Shown here in pieces: positions 5,055-9,703 of a DNA stretch of 9,703 bases (positions are counted from its first letter, which is position 1; every line of letters begins with the position of its first letter). The stretch is from UBA9653 sp014859835 (GTDB taxonomy: Archaea > Thermoplasmatota > Thermoplasmata > UBA10834). The stretch lies in assembly GCA_014859835.1 (NCBI GenBank), contig JACZKW010000070.1, positions 1 through 9,703 on the forward strand. The letters run 5' to 3'. The notes below the pieces were generated by a model, which saw nothing but the letters and a program-made list of their open reading frames with translations, did no database searches and was not told where the DNA came from. A program made the translations under genes and the position numbers.

Positions 5055-6928
5055 CACTGCACCTCCTTGATCGCCTTGTATGGGCAGACCTCGGCACATA
5101 CTCCGCAGCCCGCGCATTGAGCCTCGTCTATGGTCTGCACTTTGTCGACGCTCGATATCGCAGGGCACTGGAACTTCGCGACACAGGTCCTGCACTTCTT
5201 GCAGTCGGCCTGGTCGATGAAGTGCTTCTTGATGATAGCCCCTTTCTCGTCCCTCTTGACGATGAGGGCGCACTCTCTTCTGGCGATTATGACGGTGATG
5301 CTATCCTGAGCGAGCGCCTCCTTGATGGTCTCGGTCATCAAAGTGACATCATACGAATCGACGGTCCTGATCCACTTCACTCCACATCCTTTAACGACAT
5401 CCTCTATCGGCAAGGATATCGCATCGGGGTTGAACGGGTCTTTGCCGCTACCTGGGTGAGGCTGATGTCCGGTCATCGCGGTCGTGCGGTTGTCGAGGAT
5501 CATCAACAGGAACTTGTGTCTCTGATGGACCGCATTCACCAGCCCAGGTATACCGGAATGGAAGAATGTGGAATCGCCGATGAATGAGATGACGGGCAGG
5601 TCGTTTACCTTCGCAAGACCTCCTGCAGTGCCAACGCTTGAACCCATGCATACAAGGAAGTCCGCCGTGCTGTATGGCGGTGCGACGCCCAATGTGTAGC
5701 AGCCGCTATCCGATGCGAAGATTGCCTTCTTGTTAGTGGCCTTGTTGACCGCGAAGTATGTCGCGCTGTGCGGGCAGCCTGCACACAAAACTGGTGGGCG
5801 CTTGGGAAGATCTTCAGGGAGTTCGCATTTCCGTTGGTCTCCCGCGCTTTCAAGACCGAATGCATTTCTCAAACCTTTCGCCACGATATCCTGATCGAAC
5901 TCGTGCGCTCTCGGGAACACTCCATCGAGCTTCCCTACCACCTTGGTCTTCAGCCCATCTCTCTGGATGATCGCCCTTATCGCAGTCTCCAGGATCGGTT
6001 CGAGCTCCTCGACCACAGTGACGATCTCGTGGGACTTCAGGAACTCCGTGACCTTCCTTACAGGCAGCGGATTGGAGAATCCCAGCTTCAGTAGGTCGAC
6101 TGACAGGGAAAGGTTGACTGCTGCATCCGAAGCGTAGTTCGCAGCGACGGAAGACGCTATCATGCCGAACTTCTCGGAACCGCCTTTTATTTTGATGGAT
6201 CTGTTGAACTCTGAAACCTCAGCGATCTCCTGAGCTTTCTTGAGTTGTTCGAGAAGCACCAAGTGCCTGACCCGCGCGACTGCAGGGACCGTAACGAATC
6301 TAGTGGGGTCCTTGACGAACTCCTTCTTCTTTGGACCTTGGATGATCTCTCCCACGTTGACAGGCCCGCGCACATGCGACACGCGCGTAGTTGTACGTAG
6401 CATGACTGGTTGCTCGAGCTTCTCAGAGATCTCGAACGCCTTCTTCGTCATCTCGTAGCATTCCTGTGGTGATGCAGGCTCGAAGAGTGGGAACCCTCCG
6501 AGAAGTGAATAGTACCTGTTGTCCTGCTCGTTCTGACTCGAGTGACATGACGGATCATCCGCCGTGACGAGCACGAAGCCGCCCCTGGTTCCCGTATACG
6601 CGAAAGTCATCAATGGATCGGCTGCTACGTTGACCCCAACATGTTTCATGCTGACGATGGCTCTCACGCCAGAGGCAGCAGCGCCCATTGCGACCTCGGC
6701 TGCGACTTTCTCGTTGACCGAATATTCGAAGTATATGCCCGCATCCTTGGCCACGCGCGCGAGCGTGTCGCCTATCTCAGACGCTGGCGTGCCTGGATAT
6801 GTTGTGGCGACTGATATCCCTGCCTCCAAGGCCCCCCTCGCGATCGCCTCATTTCCGAGAAGAAGGATCTTGGACCCTGGTTCGGCTGACAGAACCTTGT
6901 CCATGGTGTCCCTGTTAACGATTTCCAA
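5054..6928 (-). CDS. iorA: Indolepyruvate:ferredoxin oxidoreductase alpha subunit IorA
   Basis: The large catalytic subunit, 624 residues. The N-terminal pyrimidine-binding domain shows GNEAIARGALEAG (25-37) and TYPGTPASEIG (44-53). A central transketolase C-terminal-like domain follows. The thiamine diphosphate domain shows CAGCPHSATYF (382-392) and the GDSTFFHSG...N motif (451-480; N465, N480). The C-terminus carries two [4Fe-4S] sites: C576, C579, C582, C588 (spacing CX2CX2CX5CP, a variant first site) and C605, C608, C611, C615 (classic CX2CX2CX3CP). The longest frame starts at TTG (6928) with AGGT seven bases before it. The ATG at 6904 gives MDKVLSAEPGSK and may be the true start, because the homologues I recall begin at about that point. 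The gene heads the iorAB operon and points away from the surface-protein gene. In archaea the pair serves amino-acid fermentation or, in reverse, synthesis of aromatic amino acids from aryl acids; the direction cannot be read from sequence. Confidence 0.95.
   Translation of the reverse strand: MEIVNRDTMDKVLSAEPGSKILLLGNEAIARGALEAGISVATTYPGTPASEIGDTLARVAKDAGIYFEYSVNEKVAAEVAMGAAASGVRAIVSMKHVGVNVAADPLMTFAYTGTRGGFVLVTADDPSCHSSQNEQDNRYYSLLGGFPLFEPASPQECYEMTKKAFEISEKLEQPVMLRTTTRVSHVRGPVNVGEIIQGPKKKEFVKDPTRFVTVPAVARVRHLVLLEQLKKAQEIAEVSEFNRSIKIKGGSEKFGMIASSVAANYASDAAVNLSLSVDLLKLGFSNPLPVRKVTEFLKSHEIVTVVEELEPILETAIRAIIQRDGLKTKVVGKLDGVFPRAHEFDQDIVAKGLRNAFGLESAGDQRKCELPEDLPKRPPVLCAGCPHSATYFAVNKATNKKAIFASDSGCYTLGVAPPYSTADFLVCMGSSVGTAGGLAKVNDLPVISFIGDSTFFHSGIPGLVNAVHQRHKFLLMILDNRTTAMTGHQPHPGSGKDPFNPDAISLPIEDVVKGCGVKWIRTVDSYDVTLMTETIKEALAQDSITVIIARRECALIVKRDEKGAIIKKHFIDQADCKKCRTCVAKFQCPAISSVDKVQTIDEAQCAGCGVCAEVCPYKAIKEVQ
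5060..5068 (-). promoter_or_regulatory. Shine-Dalgarno site of iorB
   Basis: The minus strand reads AAGGAGGTG, five bases before the iorB ATG and inside the last codons of iorA. It is one of the best ribosome sites in the window and settles the start of iorB within a frame that is open much further upstream. Confidence 0.75.
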
Positions 6929-6979
6929 AGGAAATACCTTTTCGAGTGACCATTATCGTGCATTCGACTGATTTAGCGA

Positions 6980-7014
6980 CCGAGAAATAGGATGGCTCGG
7001 CACCTAGAAATAGG
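6980..7014. repeat. Short direct and inverted repeats in the iorA / surface-protein divergent region
   Basis: The 150-base space between two divergent genes (6929-7078) holds AGAAATAGG twice (6983-6991 and 7006-7014), starts 23 bases apart. The second copy lies in a perfect small inverted repeat, CCTA-GAAA-TAGG (7003-7014). The first overlaps CCGAG-N11-CTCGG (6980-7000). Repeats of this kind between divergent genes often mark regulator binding; no regulator family is suggested by the motif. Apart from them, a weak CTAAATC box on minus (6970-6976) is the only promoter-like element I see. Confidence 0.45.
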
Positions 7015-7078
7015 GACATCGCAGATTCTCCCCCGTCTACGATTCTAGCGATCTTCGATTACCCCAGGGGACATCTAC

Positions 7079-8746
7079 ATGGATCACGGTGCCAGGGACA
7101 ACAGTCTTAACAGTGGGCAGGGATTTTACGGAAGCAACTACAGGGGAACACAACATAAGGTGATCAAATCCAAGACGGTCGATCATCCGAGGCCAATGAA
7201 CCGCAGATTTGTACAGAAACGATCGGTTCTTGCATTCGTATCCCTTGGAATCGTCCTGTCCTTCGCGTTTCTCGCATTTAACGGTCTTCAGATCCCATCG
7301 TTCAGGAACGCTCCTGACGCTGCTGGCTCAAGCGAGCGTGTCGCAGCCTATGATTGGCCTGAAGATTATCTCAATGGCACAGTGACGCCTATCGGGTTGA
7401 TCCATTCGGATTTCGCCACATATGATGGCAAGAGCGCTACGGTCCAGGGGAATGTGACAGCCGCGCCTGGCGAATACGACAACGGATATTTCTTCATACA
7501 GGACTCCACGGGCGGGCTTATGGTGAATTCATCGGGCTCAGGATTCGCCACGTTTGGTGTCACCCGAGGGGAGTATGTAAGGCTGAATGGGACTGTAGCG
7601 CAGACAGTCCAGGGCATGCACACGATCGAGGACGCGCTCAGCTACTGGGTGATGGACACGGGCAACACCGTTGAAGTCGAGCACATGTACAACTCGTCCC
7701 TTGTCGCGGCATCCGATCAAGGGCTGCTCGCCAAGATGAACGGCTATCTCACCAACTTCAGCTATTCCAACACGTCGCACACTTCTCCGGACTGGGAGAA
7801 GAGCGTGTGCACATCGACTCTGTGGATGTACAACCGCACCTTCACGGTTCAGACGACGAACATCACGTTATCCGATTATGACGGGTTCGCGATGGTCACC
7901 GGGGTGATGTTCTACGATGACGGGACCTACACTCTGAGGCCAAGATCGACTTCGGACATCGATTCGGGCAATGGCCCATATGATTACCCCAACGTAGACG
8001 GCGACCTATCCGATTGGTCATCGTCCGAGATCGCGGTCGATGATTCGGACGATGATACCTATGTCACGGACATAGAGATGCGGTGCTTCAATGTCGCATG
8101 GGACGCGGAATCCCTGTATATTGGTGTCGAATACACAGTTGCGACGTATGGTTCGGCCATAATCTATATCGATGCCATTCCAGGCGCCGGTGCTACCAAT
8201 GTATCGGCCTTTGTCCAGAGTCCCTCCGGTACTGACTGGATGAAGGACTGGGTGAGGCATGTCGAATTTCTGGATGGCTTCGCCGCTGATCTCATGCTTT
8301 GTCGATATGAGGCCGATTCGCCTGAACTATGGAGGTTTAACGGTAACGGATTTGCGACAGAAGTTACCGGATCCATGGGCGCGATAGGCACGGGAGTCGC
8401 AGATGGGAGTGTCTCGACCATTGAAGCGTTCATACCGTGGATAATCATATACGGTACAGACCCGGGCGAGGTCCCACCTGGATCCAACATCCGGATCGTG
8501 GCTACCGTCAGCGGGGCTTCCTGCACGAACGTGTATGACACTTCGCCTGACAGTCCCCTCGATACACGCACGAATGGCTGGTCCCACTTGGTCTACTTCT
8601 ACGACTTCTGCATCGATTGCGATTTGGACGGTTACCCTGATGATTACAGCTCGGGGTTCGCGATACCTGAGTTCTCCATCCTGATAGTCGTCCCGATGAT
8701 GGTAGCGGTCATGTTGGTCGTCCGCGCTAGAAGGAAGAAGACCTAG
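7079..8746 (+). CDS. Secreted, membrane-anchored surface protein with OB-fold-like and DOMON/CBM9-like domains and a PEF-type C-terminus
   Basis: A 555-residue protein of unknown function. After a polar N-terminus (1-48) comes a hydrophobic signal or anchor segment (about 49-70). An extracellular part follows. Residues about 100-195 resemble an OB-fold found in surface proteins (GKSATVQGNVT, GYFFIQDSTGGLMV, GEYVRLNGTV). Residues about 303-480 resemble a DOMON/CBM9-like beta-sandwich (NVDGDLSDWSS, NVAWDAESLYIGVEY, AIIYIDAIPGAG), a class that often binds sugars. DCDLDGYPDD (513-522) looks like a calcium loop. The end has IPEF (529-532), a hydrophobic helix and ARRKKT, like archaeal PEF-CTERM anchors processed by archaeosortase. 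Many N-X-S/T sequons suggest heavy glycosylation. ATG 7196 (residue 40) would give an ordinary signal peptide and may be the real start; the ATG at 7079 has only a weak GGGG before it. It probably decorates the cell envelope. Confidence 0.8.
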   Translation: MDHGARDNSLNSGQGFYGSNYRGTQHKVIKSKTVDHPRPMNRRFVQKRSVLAFVSLGIVLSFAFLAFNGLQIPSFRNAPDAAGSSERVAAYDWPEDYLNGTVTPIGLIHSDFATYDGKSATVQGNVTAAPGEYDNGYFFIQDSTGGLMVNSSGSGFATFGVTRGEYVRLNGTVAQTVQGMHTIEDALSYWVMDTGNTVEVEHMYNSSLVAASDQGLLAKMNGYLTNFSYSNTSHTSPDWEKSVCTSTLWMYNRTFTVQTTNITLSDYDGFAMVTGVMFYDDGTYTLRPRSTSDIDSGNGPYDYPNVDGDLSDWSSSEIAVDDSDDDTYVTDIEMRCFNVAWDAESLYIGVEYTVATYGSAIIYIDAIPGAGATNVSAFVQSPSGTDWMKDWVRHVEFLDGFAADLMLCRYEADSPELWRFNGNGFATEVTGSMGAIGTGVADGSVSTIEAFIPWIIIYGTDPGEVPPGSNIRIVATVSGASCTNVYDTSPDSPLDTRTNGWSHLVYFYDFCIDCDLDGYPDDYSSGFAIPEFSILIVVPMMVAVMLVVRARRKKT

Positions 8747-8767
8747 ATTTGAAATAGTCCCGGTCTG

Positions 8768-9703
8768 ATGGAGAATACGTTGACTGGAAGGACGATCGCG
8801 GAGAAGATCATCGGCAGGTCAGCGGGTTATCCCGAGGCGAGGGAAGGACAGATCCTAGAAGCTTCCCCAGATTTGGTCATGTCCCACGAGAACACGTTCC
8901 TCGTGAACAAGTCCTTTTCGGAGCTCGGCAAGGACCGCCCATGGGATCCTGAGAAGATCGTCATAGTCCTCGACCACCGAACACCGGCGAACACGACACA
9001 GACCGCGACGGTGCACTCGAAGATCAGAGAGATTGTGAAAGGCTTCGGGATCAGGAGATTCTTCGACGCCGGGGAAGGAATATGCCATCAGCTTCTTGTA
9101 GAGAAGAGGCTCGCACGTCCTGGCCAATTGATACTTGGCACGGACTCTCACACTACCACCGCGGGTGCGATCGGAGCTTTCGCCACAGGCATAGGCGCCA
9201 CCGAGATGGCGGGTGTCTGGGCAACGGGCCACATATGGCTGAAGGTTCCAAGATCGATCATGATCAACATGTTCGGCACCATGCCTGAAGGAGTCTTCGC
9301 AAAAGACATCGCGCTGTACCTCGCGGGAATAATGGGCCCTTCAGGAGCGGAATACAAGTGCATGGAGTTCACTGGAGAACTCATCCCTTCGATGTCCATC
9401 TCGAGTAGGATGGTTCTCTGCAACATGAGTATGGAGATGGGGACGAAGGGTGCGGTTATGCCGTGTGATGATGTCACTCGGTCGTGGTATCGAGGTCACA
9501 CAGATTCTGAACTGACCTCAATTTCCTCAGACGAGAATGCACGTTACGATAATTGGATCGACATCGAAGTCGACGGCCTCACGCCGATGGTGTCCGGTCC
9601 TCACAAGGTCGAGGCTGTCAAATCAGTCGAGAAGATGGAGGGTATTGTAATCGATCAGGCTTTCATAGGTACCTGCACCAATGGACGACTCGAAGACCTC
9701 GAG
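8768..9703 (+). CDS. Aconitase-family large subunit: 3-isopropylmalate dehydratase / homoaconitase-like (LeuC/HacA), 3' end cut by window
   Basis: The first 312 residues of an archaeal LeuC-type large subunit, which with a separate small subunit isomerises 2- to 3-isopropylmalate in leucine synthesis or (R)-homocitrate in lysine or coenzyme B synthesis. Seen are NKSFSELG (47-54), LDHRTPANT (68-76), the active-site segments AGEGICHQLL (101-110) and LGTDSHTTTAGAIGAFATGIG (123-143), and the first cluster cysteine in GTCTNGRLEDL (301-311, C303). The other two ligands should lie beyond the window. Family members of about 420 residues imply that roughly a quarter is missing. The start MENTLTGRTIAEKI matches the family. 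It lies 21 bases after the surface-protein stop without a clear ribosome site, so it may be leaderless from a promoter in the end of the previous gene, or the distal gene of a transcript. LeuC and homoaconitase cannot be separated here without the substrate loop of the partner small subunit. Confidence 0.92.
   Translation, partial: MENTLTGRTIAEKIIGRSAGYPEAREGQILEASPDLVMSHENTFLVNKSFSELGKDRPWDPEKIVIVLDHRTPANTTQTATVHSKIREIVKGFGIRRFFDAGEGICHQLLVEKRLARPGQLILGTDSHTTTAGAIGAFATGIGATEMAGVWATGHIWLKVPRSIMINMFGTMPEGVFAKDIALYLAGIMGPSGAEYKCMEFTGELIPSMSISSRMVLCNMSMEMGTKGAVMPCDDVTRSWYRGHTDSELTSISSDENARYDNWIDIEVDGLTPMVSGPHKVEAVKSVEKMEGIVIDQAFIGTCTNGRLEDLE

Noticed and set aside
5055..5273. A longer iorB starting inside iorA
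   Set aside because: The extra residues are Arg/Gly/His-rich and unlike the family; the family start MVDIYLVGVGGQG has a strong ribosome site and the TGATG overlap.
8855..9477. Open frames on minus across the LeuC-like gene
   Set aside because: They lie opposite strongly conserved aconitase-family motifs and show no family features of their own.
1..9703. CRISPR array, insertion sequence, phage or defence genes
   Set aside because: No regularly spaced repeats, transposase, integrase, terminal inverted repeats or nuclease/toxin motifs were found on either strand; the gene content is core metabolism and cell biology.

Overview
The window looks like a chromosomal segment of a euryarchaeon, most plausibly from the Thermoplasmata or a nearby methanogen-like lineage, with roughly 53% GC by eye. 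The archaeal character rests on several things: an archaeal-type FtsZ, a paired IorA/IorB, a DtxR-type regulator beside feoB, a short archaeal UPF0251 (DUF134) protein, TATA-like boxes close to start codons with little or no leader, and a surface protein ending in a PEF-type anchor. The lineage is inference; no 16S or other decisive marker is present.

Layout. At the left, ftsZ (44-1201, plus) converges on feoB (1211-3115, minus) with only nine bases between their stop codons. feoB follows a DtxR-family regulator (3125-3793, minus) with a FeoA-like C-terminal domain. The two form a tight iron-uptake operon, and a palindrome resembling a DtxR/IdeR operator lies between the TATA box and the start of the regulator. 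Upstream, still on minus, are two small genes: an orphan 63-residue protein (3884-4075) and a 42-residue protein starting at GTG (4119-4247). The latter is the N-terminal half of UPF0251/DUF134 and stops where the helix-turn-helix should begin. A tRNA-Val(UAC) gene with an encoded CCA lies at 4343-4418, minus.

Further right, iorA and iorB (6928-4473, minus) overlap at TGATG. They encode indolepyruvate:ferredoxin oxidoreductase, which oxidises 2-oxo acids derived from aromatic amino acids and passes electrons to ferredoxin. A 150-base divergent intergenic region with short repeats separates iorA from a plus-strand gene (7079-8746) for a large secreted, membrane-anchored protein. That protein has an OB-fold-like domain, a sugar-binding-like beta domain, many N-glycosylation sequons, a calcium-binding-like loop and an IPEF-type anchor. 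Twenty-one bases later a LeuC/homoaconitase-family gene starts at 8768 and runs off the window.

Functionally this is mostly core archaeal chromosome: cell division, ferrous iron uptake and its control, 2-oxo acid oxidation, and branched-chain amino acid or coenzyme biosynthesis. There is no mobile element, CRISPR array or defence island. The most unusual items are the truncated UPF0251 protein, the regulator/operator arrangement, and the surface protein.
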